A stretch of 64,000 nucleotides of DNA from SLSG01 sp964477035 (lineage in GTDB: Bacteria > Bacteroidota > Bacteroidia > Bacteroidales > UBA7960). Below are positions 45,430 to 54,883 of this stretch, in pieces. The stretch lies in assembly GCA_964477035.1 (NCBI GenBank), contig CAYZCW010000002.1, positions 310,001 through 374,000 of the forward strand, in the 5' to 3' direction. The translations under genes and the position numbers were made by a program. The notes beneath the pieces were generated by a model. That model ran no database searches and was not told the origin of the DNA. It worked only from the letters and a program-made list of their open reading frames with translations. The stretch's first letter is position 1. Each line of letters opens with the position of its first letter.

Positions 45430-46119
45430 TTTGCGCTCAATCAGGATGACGGATTCGTACCCAAATTCCAGCAGGGCTTCTTCACCCTGCAACACCGTGA
45501 CGGATTCAATCTCACCGGAGGGAACCAGATCTTCCAGCCTGGTGGCCCGGCCCTCGGGCCATTCAAACCGCTCCTCCCCCACCATGACCAGGGTGATGCC
45601 TTCCCGGGACGGGGCAAGACCCGCAACAGGGGCTTCATCAAGCAGGCTGAAACGAACCGGCAGATTGAACCGCATGCTGACAGCCTCACCCCCTTCATTC
45701 CGCGCCGGTTCCCAGGAGGGCATGCCGGACAGCACCCGCAGGACTTCCCGGTCCAGGTCTTCCCGCACCCCCCGGAGTACTTCCGCGTCGGTGATGCGGC
45801 CATCGCGCCGGACCACGAAGCTGGCATAAACCGTGCCGTAAACCGCGTCTTCCTTTGCACTGGCGGGATAACGCAGGCTTTCCTGCATATAGCGGACCCT
45901 GGCAGGCTCTCCGCCCGGGAATGCCGGCGGCACGGCGGCCACCAGGTACACGGAGTCCCTTTCATGGGCAGCAGGGGGATTTCCTTCCCCGCCAGCCCCG
46001 CCCGGTGTGCCCCCCCCACAGGCAACCATCAGCAAAAGGAGGGGCATTGCCAGGAACCATGGCTGCCGGATCCCGGGAAAACAGGATGTCCGGCAGGGAA
46101 GGGCAACTTGCTTCATCAT
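45412..46119 (-). CDS. TonB-domain lipoprotein with plug-like tail, BlaI partner
   Basis: A 235-residue protein. A hydrophobic segment ends in a probable lipobox (LLLLMVAC). The region from about residue 80 to 155 is a TonB C-terminal-like domain (LRYPASAKEDAVYGTVYASFVVRRDGRI). The end, LVPSGEIESVTVLQGEEALLEFGYE, resembles the IESVTVLK...ALYG motif of receptor plugs and of the tails of Bacteroidota M56-TonB sensor proteins. The M56 peptidase domain usually found with a BlaI repressor is missing. It lies 9 bases after blaI and so is co-transcribed. It may sense the envelope or act as a surface-linked TonB-like partner. It overlaps the convergent transporter gene by 18 bases. Confidence 0.72.
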   Translation of the reverse strand: MMKQVALPCRTSCFPGIRQPWFLAMPLLLLMVACGGGTPGGAGGEGNPPAAHERDSVYLVAAVPPAFPGGEPARVRYMQESLRYPASAKEDAVYGTVYASFVVRRDGRITDAEVLRGVREDLDREVLRVLSGMPSWEPARNEGGEAVSMRFNLPVRFSLLDEAPVAGLAPSREGITLVMVGEERFEWPEGRATRLEDLVPSGEIESVTVLQGEEALLEFGYESVILIERKSEPRQ

Positions 46120-46128
46120 GACAGCGGT

Positions 46129-46506
46129 TTAATGGTCGGATTGTTTGCGGATTTCCTCATCCAGGATCTTTTTCAGCTCCTCCAGCTCAGACAACGTCAG
46201 CCCCTTCTCCTGGGAAAAAAAGGATACCATCTGCCGGAGGGAATTGCCGAAATATTTCAGGAGAATGCCCTTCATCATCAAACGGGTGTAAGTGGGCTTC
46301 TCCACCAGGGGGTGGTATTGATGGGCCTTGCCGAAGGCCTTGTACCCGACAAACCCCTTGTCCTGCAGGATCCGCAGTATGGTCGACACGGTGGTGATGG
46401 CCGGCTTCGGATCCTTGAAACGGGCGCGGATATCCTTCGCAAATCCCGCCTTGATAGTCCACAGAATCTGCATCACCTCTTCTTCAGCCCTGGTAAGTTC
46501 TTTCAT
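46129..46506 (-). CDS. BlaI/MecI/CopY-family transcriptional repressor
   Basis: A 125-residue winged-helix protein: LTRAEEEVMQILWTIKAGFAKDI, TTVSTILRILQDKGFVGYKAFGKAHQYHPLV, and a C-terminal dimer helix region (LTLSELEELKKILDEE). Family members repress beta-lactamase, copper or stress genes and are inactivated when a partner M56 protease cuts them. Here no such protease is encoded; the next gene is a TonB-domain lipoprotein. The start at 46506 (MKELTRAEEEVMQILW) fits the family; a longer frame does not. Autoregulation is likely through the dyads upstream. Confidence 0.9.
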   Translation of the reverse strand: MKELTRAEEEVMQILWTIKAGFAKDIRARFKDPKPAITTVSTILRILQDKGFVGYKAFGKAHQYHPLVEKPTYTRLMMKGILLKYFGNSLRQMVSFFSQEKGLTLSELEELKKILDEEIRKQSDH

Positions 46507-46551
46507 GAAATGAATGGCGTTTGACGGATCAGAAAACAGAGACTTTGCCGG

Positions 46552-46574
46552 CAAATATAACTATATTTTTAGTT
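46552..46574 (-). promoter_or_regulatory. putative BlaI-family promoter and operator
   Basis: Minus-strand TATATTTG (46552-46559) is an exact TAnnTTTG -7 element. Overlapping inverted repeats lie on it: ATATA-AC-TATAT (46555-46566) and AACTA-6 bases-TAGTT (46559-46574). They sit where an autoregulated BlaI-type repressor would bind. Confidence 0.45.
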
Positions 46575-46631
46575 TCATCATGCCCCTGCCTCATTTTTTT
46601 TGTCGGACAGGCTGGCTTCAGCCAAAATACG

Positions 46632-46639
46632 TATGTTTG
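46632..46639 (+). promoter_or_regulatory. putative -7 element for the Nim-like gene
   Basis: TATGTTTG matches TAnnTTTG exactly, 16 bases before the ATG of the Nim-like gene. A TTTG at 46599-46602 is too far upstream (29 bases) to be a standard -33. Confidence 0.5.
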
Positions 46640-46654
46640 TAAAAAGAACCTCCC

Positions 46655-47116
46655 ATGGCAAACAGGATGAGCAGGGATCCGGAAGTGATCCGAAAGATCA
46701 TTGACAAATGCGAGGCATGTTACCTCGGCATGGTGGATGAGCAGGGGAAGCCCTATGTCCTCCCCTTTAATTTTGGTTTCGAAGACGGAATCATCTACCT
46801 GCATTCCGCCCCTGAAGGAAGAAAGATCGGCATCCTGGAAAAAAACCCGAACGTGTGTATTGCTTTCAGCACCGACCATCAGCTGTTTCACCGGCACGAC
46901 ACCGTGGCCTGCAGTTACGGGATGAAATACAGGAGCGTCCTGGCCTTTGGCAAGGTCGATTTCATCACGGATTACCAGGAGAAGGAGAAAGTACTGAATG
47001 TCTTCATGCGCAAGTATGCCGGCAGGGACTTCCCCTACAATGCCCCGGCAGTGAACAATGTCTGCATTTTTAAGTTAGATCCTGAAAAGATCGAAGCCAA
47101 GGAATCAGGTTACTGA
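46655..47116 (+). CDS. pyridoxamine 5'-phosphate oxidase-fold protein, Nim-like
   Basis: A 153-residue flavin-binding split-barrel protein. It has CEACYLGMVDEQGKPYVLPFNFGFEDGI and FHRHDTVACSYGMKYRSVLAFGKVDFI, the pattern of the NimA group, some of which reduce nitroimidazoles. Whether this one confers resistance or has another flavin role cannot be told. It is divergent from the BlaI-family gene with 148 bases between them, so the repressor may also affect it. The last 12 bases overlap the convergent PAP2 gene. Confidence 0.85.
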   Translation: MANRMSRDPEVIRKIIDKCEACYLGMVDEQGKPYVLPFNFGFEDGIIYLHSAPEGRKIGILEKNPNVCIAFSTDHQLFHRHDTVACSYGMKYRSVLAFGKVDFITDYQEKEKVLNVFMRKYAGRDFPYNAPAVNNVCIFKLDPEKIEAKESGY

Positions 47117-47689
47117 CCTGGCTGCCAGCCTCCTCCAGACGAGCAGCACCCCCCATCCGGCCACTGCCCCGAGCAGGGCGCCAAAGAGGACATCCCCCGG
47201 GTAATGCACCCCCAGATAAATCCGGCTGTAGGCATTCAAGGTGGCATAGGCAAGCATGACAGGGGTCATGACCGGGAACCTGTTGCGCAGCACCCCGATG
47301 GCATACACAGCCAGTCCGAACGTGTTGGCGGCATGGGAAGAGACAAATCCAAAACGCCCCCCGCAGTGGTCCCTGACCAGGTGGACCAGGCCCTGGAGGG
47401 CCGGTTCATGGCAGGGACGCGGCCGCATGACCGACTTTTTCAGGAAGACCGACCCCTGGTCGGTCAGCAAAACCAAAATGCCCACCAGGACAGCAAAATA
47501 AAGGAGGCCCTTCCAGCCTGAGCGGCGCCAGACCATAAAAAGCAGCAAGGCGTAAAGCGGCAGCCAGGTCAGCTTCTGGCTGATGTGGTACATGACCGGA
47601 TCCAGCCAGGCAGTGTGAAGGCCGTTCAGGAACAGAAACAGTTCCCTGTCCAGTTCAATCAGCCATTCAATCATGGGCCCCTCCCTCAT
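47105..47689 (-). CDS. PAP2-family membrane phosphatase
   Basis: A 194-residue protein with about five membrane helices and all three PAP2 motifs: [26 protein letters not shown] and [14 protein letters not shown], the last two with the catalytic His residues. It probably removes phosphate from undecaprenyl diphosphate or phosphatidyl lipids. It starts inside the end of obg (23-base overlap). Confidence 0.92.
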   Translation of the reverse strand: MREGPMIEWLIELDRELFLFLNGLHTAWLDPVMYHISQKLTWLPLYALLLFMVWRRSGWKGLLYFAVLVGILVLLTDQGSVFLKKSVMRPRPCHEPALQGLVHLVRDHCGGRFGFVSSHAANTFGLAVYAIGVLRNRFPVMTPVMLAYATLNAYSRIYLGVHYPGDVLFGALLGAVAGWGVLLVWRRLAARSVT

Positions 47690-48680
47690 TCATGCCTTGC
47701 CACAGCAAGTCCTTTAAGCGGGATATCCCTTGTGTGCTGTGCGCGGAGATCATGACCCACTGAGGGTTCCCCGGCAGGCTGTGCAATGTAATCTCCAGTG
47801 CCTGCCGGGCCTCTTCATCCAGCAGATCGCATTTGCTGATGGCCAGCAGGCGTTTTTTGTCCAGCAACTCAGGATTATAGAGCCTCAACTCGTCCAGCAG
47901 GATGCCGAGCTCAGCGGCGATGTCCCCGCTGTCTGCGGGAATCATCAGCAACAGCATGGCATTGCGCTCGATATGGCGTAAAAAACGGTGCCCAAGACCC
48001 CGCCCCTGATGGGCTCCCTCTATGATGCCGGGAATGTCTGCCATGACGAAGGACTGGTTGTCCCGGTAGGCGACCATGCCCAGGTTGGGCACCAGGGTGG
48101 TGAATGGATAGTCGGCAATCTCCGGTTTGGCAGCAGACACCACCGAAAGAAGGGTGGATTTGCCCGCGTTGGGGAAACCGACCAGGCCCACATCGGCCAG
48201 CACCTTCAATTCAAAAATCACCTGCAGCTCCTCTCCGGGTTCGCCCGGCTGGGCATAGCGGGGAGTCTGCCGGGTGCTGGACTTGAAATGGGTATTGCCA
48301 AGACCGCCCCTTCCGCCCCGGGCCAGGATGTGCTGCTGCCCGTCCCGGGTAATCTCGGCAATCATCGCCCCGGTTTCCGCATCCTTCATGACGGTTCCCA
48401 GCGGCACCTCGATCAGGGCATCCCTGCCGCCGGCCCCCGTGCTCTGCTGCCGCCCCCCTGACTCCCCGGCACCGGCAATGACATGCCGTGTGTACCGCAG
48501 GTGGAGAAGGGTCCACAGATTCCGGTTTCCCTGCACCAGCACATGCCCGCCACGTCCGCCATCCCCTCCGTCGGGACCGCCCTTGGGGACATACTTCTCC
48601 CGCCTCAGGTGGGCCGAGCCCGCCCCGCCTTTGCCGGAGCGGCAAAACACCTTAACATAGTCTATAAAGTTGGCATTCAT
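47667..48680 (-). CDS. obg: GTPase Obg/CgtA
   Basis: A 337-residue ribosome-assembly and stress GTPase. The Obg fold (1-160) begins [22 protein letters not shown] and carries the glycine-rich [15 protein letters not shown]. The G domain has [12 protein letters not shown] (G1) and [16 protein letters not shown] (G3). G4 reads SKCD rather than NKxD, as in some homologues. Length is typical for Bacteroidota, which lack the C-terminal extension. It follows adk by 8 bases and its end overlaps the PAP2 start. Confidence 0.96.
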   Translation of the reverse strand: MNANFIDYVKVFCRSGKGGAGSAHLRREKYVPKGGPDGGDGGRGGHVLVQGNRNLWTLLHLRYTRHVIAGAGESGGRQQSTGAGGRDALIEVPLGTVMKDAETGAMIAEITRDGQQHILARGGRGGLGNTHFKSSTRQTPRYAQPGEPGEELQVIFELKVLADVGLVGFPNAGKSTLLSVVSAAKPEIADYPFTTLVPNLGMVAYRDNQSFVMADIPGIIEGAHQGRGLGHRFLRHIERNAMLLLMIPADSGDIAAELGILLDELRLYNPELLDKKRLLAISKCDLLDEEARQALEITLHSLPGNPQWVMISAHSTQGISRLKDLLWQGMNEGGAHD

Positions 48681-48688
48681 GGATTTGC

Positions 48689-49291
48689 CTAGTGAATCCG
48701 GGACATCACCTCTTTATTGTCCAGGAAGGTGTCAATGGCCAGGGTTATTTTCTCAAACACCTTGTCGACGGGATCCATGCCATTGATGGACACAAACTTG
48801 TGCTGGTTCTGGTAATAGGCCATCAGGGGCAGGGTCTGTTGTTTGTAGACCTCGATCCGCTTCCAGATGATGTCTTCGTTGTCGTCTGAACGCCCGGAGT
48901 CTTCCGCCCTTCCCATCAGGCGCTTGAACAACTCCTGCTCGGCCACATCGACCGAGATTACCAGGTTGATGGGAATGCCCCGCTCACCCATCATGTCATC
49001 CAGCATCTGGGCCTGTATGATCGTGCGCGGAAACCCGTCAAAAATGAACCCCTCCCCGTCCATGTGCTGCATGGCCACCTGCTCCAGTTCCCGGATCACG
49101 ATGTCGTCGGGTACCAGCATGCCCTTGTCAATGAATTCTTTGACCTCCATGCCCAGGGGCGTCTGCTTTTCCATTTCCTCGCGCAGCAGGTCGCCGGTTG
49201 AGATGTGGGTCAGGTGGTATTTTTCCACGATTTTGGCCGATTGCGTTCCTTTCCCGGAACCGGGGGGGCCGAAAATAATCAGGTTCAGCAT
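48689..49291 (-). CDS. adk: adenylate kinase
   Basis: A 200-residue nucleotide kinase catalysing AMP + ATP to 2 ADP. It has the P-loop [12 protein letters not shown], the AMP-binding STGDLLREE and [14 protein letters not shown], and the short-lid form (no zinc finger) at [12 protein letters not shown]. It is in the middle of the hpt-adk-obg operon. Confidence 0.97.
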   Translation of the reverse strand: MLNLIIFGPPGSGKGTQSAKIVEKYHLTHISTGDLLREEMEKQTPLGMEVKEFIDKGMLVPDDIVIRELEQVAMQHMDGEGFIFDGFPRTIIQAQMLDDMMGERGIPINLVISVDVAEQELFKRLMGRAEDSGRSDDNEDIIWKRIEVYKQQTLPLMAYYQNQHKFVSINGMDPVDKVFEKITLAIDTFLDNKEVMSRIH

Positions 49292-49341
49292 GTCTGCACT
49301 ATTTTTTGCCCCTTACCGGGACTGCGTGAAACTTGACTGGT

Positions 49342-49878
49342 TTATTCCGTGATCTTATAGATGTCTTTCAGGTTGCGTCCATGGCCGTTGTAGTCGAGGC
49401 CGTATCCGACGATGAAATCGTTGGGAATTTCCAGTCCCACGTAATCGGGCCGGAGGGGCATCCGAAGGGCCTTTGGTTTCAGCAGCAGGGTGGCAATGCG
49501 CAGTGACCTGGGGCCATATGTTTTCAAATCGTCGAGCAGGTGCTGTATGGTGATGCCTGAATCGATGATGTCCTCCAGGATGACCACATCCCGGTCCCGG
49601 ATGTCCTCATGGAGTCCGATGACGGTTTTGACCTCCTCGGTGGTGGTGGTGCCGCTGTAGGACGCCAGCTTGATGAAGCTGATCTCACAGGGATTCCTGA
49701 ATGCCTTGAACAGATCCCCTGCGAACATAAAGGAACCATTGAGCACGCAGAGGAACAGGGGCACGGATCCTTCAAGGTCGGCTTCGATGGACCGGGCAAT
49801 TTTCAGCACTGCCTCCTCTATGACTTCGAAGGAAATGCTCTTGGAGAATCGTTTATCAAGAATTTGTACCTGGTCCAT
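49342..49878 (-). CDS. hpt: hypoxanthine phosphoribosyltransferase
   Basis: A 178-residue purine salvage enzyme. It has LCVLNGSFMFAGDLFKA and the PRPP-binding motif VVILEDIIDSGITIQHLL, preceded by flexible-loop text ASYSGTTTTEEV. DYVGLEIPNDFIVGYGLDY is also typical. It leads hpt-adk-obg-PAP2, with a -7 element upstream. Confidence 0.96.
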   Translation of the reverse strand: MDQVQILDKRFSKSISFEVIEEAVLKIARSIEADLEGSVPLFLCVLNGSFMFAGDLFKAFRNPCEISFIKLASYSGTTTTEEVKTVIGLHEDIRDRDVVILEDIIDSGITIQHLLDDLKTYGPRSLRIATLLLKPKALRMPLRPDYVGLEIPNDFIVGYGLDYNGHGRNLKDIYKITE

Positions 49879-49914
49879 ATTGGTAAGTTAAGGGGCGGTT
49901 GGGCCGTAATCACA

Positions 49915-49922
49915 CAAATTTA
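49915..49922 (-). promoter_or_regulatory. putative -7 element for hpt
   Basis: Minus-strand TAAATTTG matches TAnnTTTG exactly, 36 bases before the hpt ATG. No clear -33. Confidence 0.45.
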
Positions 49923-50060
49923 AGGGAAAGCCCCCGTTTTGGCCTTAAATCATGGCGAAAAATATAAACAAATTGTGAATTAATAAAATGTTTGGAATGA
50001 ATTTCCTTCCGCAGGGGGCGGCCCGTTGGGAAAGGACGGGCGCGTCAAGGGGGAATTGGT

Positions 50061-50068
50061 TACATTTG
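50061..50068 (+). promoter_or_regulatory. putative -7 element for the small phosphoesterase
   Basis: TACATTTG matches TAnnTTTG exactly, 9 bases before the ATG at 50078, so the transcript would be almost leaderless. Confidence 0.45.
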
Positions 50069-50077
50069 TAAGGCATC

Positions 50078-50578
50078 ATGCGGCGAATCGGACTCTTATC
50101 GGACACACACGGATACGTGCATCCGGACATTCCCAGGATCTTCGGCGGGGTGGATGAGATTTGGCATGCCGGGGACTTCGGCAGCCTGGAAGTGGCCGAT
50201 AAACTCCGGGACATTAAGCCCCTCAGGGGGGTGTACGGGAACATCGACGGACAGGACATCCGGCAGGTCTTTCCCCGGCAACTGAGGTTCCGGTGCGGGG
50301 AAATGGATGTGCTGATGACCCATATCGGGGGCTACCCGGGCAATTACCCCCCGGCCTGCAGGGCCCTCTTACAGCCAGAACCGCCGGGCCTGTTCATCTG
50401 CGGGCATTCACATATTCTGAAGGTACAGTATGACACCCGGTACCGGTTTTTGCACATCAACCCGGGCGCGGCAGGGCGTTCGGGCTTCCACCGGGTGATC
50501 ACCCTGGTTCGTTTCGTCATCGACCGGGCGCGGATCAGCGACCTGGAGGTGGTCGAATTTCCCCGTTCCGGCCGCTGA
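50078..50578 (+). CDS. YfcE/MJ0936-family metallophosphoesterase
   Basis: A 166-residue soluble phosphodiesterase. Motifs in order: GLLSDTHGYVHP, IWHAGDFGSLE, GVYGNIDG, VLMTHIGGYPG and LFICGHSHILKVQYD. All metal ligands are present. Family members are manganese- or nickel-dependent phosphodiesterases with unknown native substrate. Divergent from hpt. Confidence 0.93.
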   Translation: MRRIGLLSDTHGYVHPDIPRIFGGVDEIWHAGDFGSLEVADKLRDIKPLRGVYGNIDGQDIRQVFPRQLRFRCGEMDVLMTHIGGYPGNYPPACRALLQPEPPGLFICGHSHILKVQYDTRYRFLHINPGAAGRSGFHRVITLVRFVIDRARISDLEVVEFPRSGR

Positions 50579-50592
50579 GGCGCTTCCCTTCC

Positions 50593-53500
50593 TTAAGGCA
50601 TGACCTCACGGATGGCGCGGTCCAGCTGGGGATCCCTTCCCAGCAGCCGGTCCTCAAAGGAATTATGCACCGGGATGTCCGGGGCCACGCCCGTGAACTC
50701 CAGGTTGTCCCCGTCCAGGGTATAGCAACCCCAGGCCGGCAACCGGCAGAATGACCCGTCGACCATCGACTTGCCGGAGGTAAAAATGATCCAGCGGTAG
50801 GTTTCGGTTCCCACGACCGGTCCCAGCCCGAGGCGTTTAAAGCCTTCGGCCGTCATCTCGGCATCACTCAGGCTTCTTTCGTTGATCAACAGCACCATCG
50901 GATTGCCGGCGGGCGAAAAGTTGGGCTGAGGCGACATCTTTCCGCCACGGTATTTCCAGGTCATATAGGGCCGCTGGGACAAAAACTGCAGGACATCATC
51001 GTGCACATTCCCGCCCCGGTTGAAACGGATATCCAGGATGAGCGCCTCTTTATCCCGGGCATGGGTGGTCATGTCGATCAGAAACTGGTCCAGGGAGCCG
51101 GCACCCATGTCCTTCATGAACACATAGGCCACCTTGCCACCGGTTTGTTCCTCCACATAAAGACGGTTGCCGGCGATCCATTCATCATAAAGCAGGTTGT
51201 TGACCTGCTGAGGATGATGCGGCTGCATGCGCACGGTGAAGGCATCCCCTCCCCTGCGGAATTCCAGGCTCAGCTCTGTGGGACGGTCTGCAAAGTAGAA
51301 AAGGCGGTTGCGGTTTTCCCCTTCCACCGCCAGCCTGCCGTTGACCGAGATCAGGACATCCCCCGGCCTGACAGGGGGGTCACTCAGATCCAGGTTGCTC
51401 AGGGGAATGATGCTTTTCACACGGAAGGGATCCCCCTCCTCGAACAAAATGCCGGTTTCCGCTGTGGCTGCCGAATAGAATGGCTTCTCTTCATCCCCCG
51501 AGCTGGAAAAACCCATATGGGAGGAATTCAACTCCCCGAGCATGTCATTGGTCAGGCGCCTCAGGTGTTCCCGGTTCCGGACAAACGGAAGGCAGGCCGC
51601 ATAGCGGTCGCGCATCGCACCCCAGTCGAGTCCATGAAAACCATCATCGTAAAAGTTCTCATCCAGGGCTGCCCAGGTTTCAAAGAATATCTGGGAAAAC
51701 TCATTATCCAGGTTTCGGGAGAACCTGTGTGAGATGTCAATGGCTTCCATGCGGTTGCTGCCCAGGTTGATCTTTTGGATGTTGCCTCCTGCAAGCACGA
51801 ACAGCTCGTCCCCGGCCTGCACGACCTGGGCACCCATGCCGGCTGAGGCCCCCTCTATGCGGACGGGCCGGTTGTTCTCAAATGGCTTCTGTTCCAGCTT
51901 CCATAGCGCCCAGTCTCCTTTGTCGTGATTGGAAACAAAGAACAGAATATCCTCTCCCTTGATGCGGAAAACCTGGGGCGCCCATTGCCTGCCCACCCCG
52001 GAGATGCGCACCTGTTCCCAACGCTCCCCGATGCCATCCATGTCGATGCGCACCTGGGGAGGCAGGCTGTCCTTCCCGTTTGAATCGGCAAATAGCTCAT
52101 CGAATTTATCGGCCCGGAAGGGACCGGCAAAGCGGGTAAGGGGAATGCGGTAAATCCGGTCGTCCGTGTTCCCCCTGGGGTAGTTGGGCTGCTGCCTGTC
52201 GCTGGCAAAATACAGGTATTTTCCGCAGGGCGACCAGAACGGGGTGCGCTCCGACACCCCGGTGTCGGTCAGGGCAAACGTCTCCCCGGTCTGGAGGTCG
52301 TGCACGATCAGGTTCTGTTCAAAATTGCGGAATGCTGTAAATACCACCTTCTGTCCATCCGGCGAGAAACGGGGAACCGAGTTCTGAAACCCCCATAACT
52401 CTTCCGTGGCGAGGGTCCTTATACTTTGAGTTTCCATGTCGCACAACATCACCTTGTTGCGCCCGCTCAGATACACCCCCTTGCTGCGATCCATATTAAG
52501 GGTCAGCAGGCGGCTTGTTTCCGCCCCCTGCTCAAGCTGTTTCTCCGTCCCGCTTCCATCGGCCTGGATGGTGAACAGCCTGGCCCAGCCATCCACGGTC
52601 TGCAGGAAGAACAGGGTCCTGTTGTCCGCCGCCCACACCACTTCGGTGACCCGTTCCCGGGGATTGGTTGGAAGCTGCCGGATGAACTTGCCATCGGCAT
52701 CCGACACAAACAGCTCCCCCCTGGAAACAAAAGCCATCTTTTTCTTGTCGGGCGACACATCGAAGGAAGTGATATTGCTTTTGACCTCAAAACCCTGCTC
52801 CAGGGGAAGTGTGTTCTTCCATGCCAGCCGGACCTCGGGACTGTATGTCTCCCCGCTGCCCACCTCATAGACCATCAGCCGGTAATCCCGTTCAAACACA
52901 ACCCGGCTTCCGTCGGCACTCACCTGGGGCCTGCCGATGGAGGTGTCAAACCGGGTCAGGGGCGTTTTTTCGCCATCACGAAAGGTGAACAGGTTGTATT
53001 CTCCCGTATTTTCGTCGGATGCGAAATACAGTTGCCCCGTGCGGTCGATCGTGGGCCAGAGATCCTTTCCCTCGTAGTCGGTCAGCTGACGGAATCCGCC
53101 CGTACCCAGGTCATACTCCAGCAAATCAGGCCGGTGGGCGCCCACATAACGTTTGCGGTGGGCAAAACGCAAACTCTCCCAGGATTCGGTGAACAGGAAG
53201 GCACCGGTGACCGGATGCTCCACCAGGTGGTGGGGTATGTTCATATAATGACCGAAAATCCTTTCGGGTGTCCCCCCATCCAGGGGAACCCGGTAAGCAG
53301 ACGTCAGGTTATAGCGGTCGGAGTGAAAATAGATATGCCGGCTGTCCCAGGACCAGCTGTCCACCAGGTCGGCGGACTGATGGAAGGTGAGCTGACGGAT
53401 CTCCCCGCCCCCTGCCGGCATCACAAACACATTCGTGTTTCCGTCCAGGCTGCTGCTGAAGGCAATCCAGCGTCCGTCGGGGGAATAGCGGGGCAACGAC

Positions 53501-53706
53501 TCCTGCCCGTCCAGGGCCGTGATGCGGGAGGCCGCCCCCCCGCTGACCGGGACCGTCCACAGGTCGTTCTCATAGCTGAATACGATGGTCTGCCCGTTTG
53601 GAGACAGGCTGGGATCGGTCATGAAGCGGACACTTTCGGTCCCCAGGCCTGCATGGGAGGCCAGCATCAGAACCGATGCAATAAGAAACAAGGATTTACG
53701 AATCAT
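50593..53706 (-). CDS. exported Tricorn-like S41 protease
   Basis: A 1037-residue protein with a signal peptide (MIRKSLFLIASVLMLASHAG). WD40/TolB-like propeller repeats fill about residues 25-650 (many SPDGRWIAFSS-type units, for example SPDGQKVVFTA, SPDKKKMAFVS). A C1-type helical region and PDZ domain (VRPGDVLISVNGRLA) follow, and then the S41 peptidase core with IRFNRGGNVHDDVLQF and NERSLSDAEMTAEGF, containing the likely catalytic Ser. It probably degrades peptides in the periplasm. The start at 53706 is preferred because earlier codons overlap the end of the OYE gene. Confidence 0.92.
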   Translation of the reverse strand: MIRKSLFLIASVLMLASHAGLGTESVRFMTDPSLSPNGQTIVFSYENDLWTVPVSGGAASRITALDGQESLPRYSPDGRWIAFSSSLDGNTNVFVMPAGGGEIRQLTFHQSADLVDSWSWDSRHIYFHSDRYNLTSAYRVPLDGGTPERIFGHYMNIPHHLVEHPVTGAFLFTESWESLRFAHRKRYVGAHRPDLLEYDLGTGGFRQLTDYEGKDLWPTIDRTGQLYFASDENTGEYNLFTFRDGEKTPLTRFDTSIGRPQVSADGSRVVFERDYRLMVYEVGSGETYSPEVRLAWKNTLPLEQGFEVKSNITSFDVSPDKKKMAFVSRGELFVSDADGKFIRQLPTNPRERVTEVVWAADNRTLFFLQTVDGWARLFTIQADGSGTEKQLEQGAETSRLLTLNMDRSKGVYLSGRNKVMLCDMETQSIRTLATEELWGFQNSVPRFSPDGQKVVFTAFRNFEQNLIVHDLQTGETFALTDTGVSERTPFWSPCGKYLYFASDRQQPNYPRGNTDDRIYRIPLTRFAGPFRADKFDELFADSNGKDSLPPQVRIDMDGIGERWEQVRISGVGRQWAPQVFRIKGEDILFFVSNHDKGDWALWKLEQKPFENNRPVRIEGASAGMGAQVVQAGDELFVLAGGNIQKINLGSNRMEAIDISHRFSRNLDNEFSQIFFETWAALDENFYDDGFHGLDWGAMRDRYAACLPFVRNREHLRRLTNDMLGELNSSHMGFSSSGDEEKPFYSAATAETGILFEEGDPFRVKSIIPLSNLDLSDPPVRPGDVLISVNGRLAVEGENRNRLFYFADRPTELSLEFRRGGDAFTVRMQPHHPQQVNNLLYDEWIAGNRLYVEEQTGGKVAYVFMKDMGAGSLDQFLIDMTTHARDKEALILDIRFNRGGNVHDDVLQFLSQRPYMTWKYRGGKMSPQPNFSPAGNPMVLLINERSLSDAEMTAEGFKRLGLGPVVGTETYRWIIFTSGKSMVDGSFCRLPAWGCYTLDGDNLEFTGVAPDIPVHNSFEDRLLGRDPQLDRAIREVMP

Positions 53707-53737
53707 GGCATAAAAGGTAAAGGATGAATGGATTGGA

Positions 53738-54811
53738 TTAGGGGTAATCGGTATAGCCACGGGCTCCGCCATGGTAGAAGGTGTCCTTGTCCCAGGGTGC
53801 CAATGGGTGCTCCTCCTTCAGCAATTCCGCGAGGCGGGGATTGGAGATAAAAGGCTTGCCGAAGGCGATCAGATCGGCCTCGCCCCGGTCGATCATGTCC
53901 CGGGCGCTTTCCAGAGAATGTCCCCCGCAGGAAATGAGCGTCCCGCGATACAACCGCCTGTATTCAGGCACGATGCTCTTTCCGGGCCGGCTGAGGCGCT
54001 CCTCCGGCTCCATTTTTTCACTCAGGTGAAGGTAGGCCAGATTCATGCCACTGAGCTGCTCCACCACATAGCCATAGATGGCCCGTGGATCCGGATCGTC
54101 CATGCCTTCCTTGAATGGCTTTGGCGACAGGCGGATGCCCACGCGGCGGGCCGGAGCTTCCCTCAGGACGGCATCCACCACCTCGTACAAAAAGCGCGCC
54201 CTGTTCTCCACACTGCCCCCGTAGTCATCCGTCCTCCGGTTTGTGCCGCCCATCAAAAACTGGTCGATCAGGTAGGCATGGGCGGCATGCACTTCCACGC
54301 CGTCGAATCCGGCCTCCATCGCAAGGCGGGTGGCCCGGGCGAAATCCTGCACCGTCCGCCGAATCTCCTCGGGTGTTATTTCACGGGCCGTCTCGTAAGG
54401 AAGGCGTCCCCGGGGGGTCAGGACCTCTCCGGTTGGTTTCACGGGCGAGGCTGACACCGGCGGACGGCCATCCGGCTGGAGCAGGGGGTGGGAAAAGGGA
54501 CCCACATGCCACAGCTGGAGGAAAATAATCCCACCCGCCTCATGCAGGCGGGTGGTCACCCGCTTCCAGCCTTCCACCTGTTCGGGGCTGTAACAGCCTG
54601 GAGAGCCGGTATAGCCATAGGCCAGGGGGGAGATCTGGCTGCCTTCCGACACGATCAGCCCGGCGGTGGCCCTTTGTGCATAATAAGTGGCCATCAGTTC
54701 GTTCGGGGCAAGATCCCCATTCTCAGCCCGCCGCCTGGTTAAGGGCGCCATGACGATGCGGTTTTTCAGGCAGAGGGGGCCCATGGGGTAAGGAAGGAAC
54801 AAGGAATGCAT
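53738..54811 (-). CDS. Old Yellow Enzyme-family NADH:flavin oxidoreductase
   Basis: A 357-residue FMN enzyme of the OYE/NemA type: PLCLKNRIVMAPLTRRRAENG, QLWHVGPFSHP, the active-site pair in VEVHAAHAYLIDQFL, and TDDYGGSVENRARF. OYE members reduce activated alkenes, maleimides, quinones or nitro compounds and are often induced by electrophiles. It is divergent from an arsenite methyltransferase gene across a 148-base region with a palindrome, and one operator-like 10-mer touches its own start codon. The Tricorn-like gene follows after 31 bases. Confidence 0.9.
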   Translation of the reverse strand: MHSLFLPYPMGPLCLKNRIVMAPLTRRRAENGDLAPNELMATYYAQRATAGLIVSEGSQISPLAYGYTGSPGCYSPEQVEGWKRVTTRLHEAGGIIFLQLWHVGPFSHPLLQPDGRPPVSASPVKPTGEVLTPRGRLPYETAREITPEEIRRTVQDFARATRLAMEAGFDGVEVHAAHAYLIDQFLMGGTNRRTDDYGGSVENRARFLYEVVDAVLREAPARRVGIRLSPKPFKEGMDDPDPRAIYGYVVEQLSGMNLAYLHLSEKMEPEERLSRPGKSIVPEYRRLYRGTLISCGGHSLESARDMIDRGEADLIAFGKPFISNPRLAELLKEEHPLAPWDKDTFYHGGARGYTDYP

Positions 54812-54883
54812 GACGTATAAGGATTGTTGGCATAAAAGTAAGGGAAATAGTCCAATGGGCCCGGAAACAGAAAAACAAAAAAA

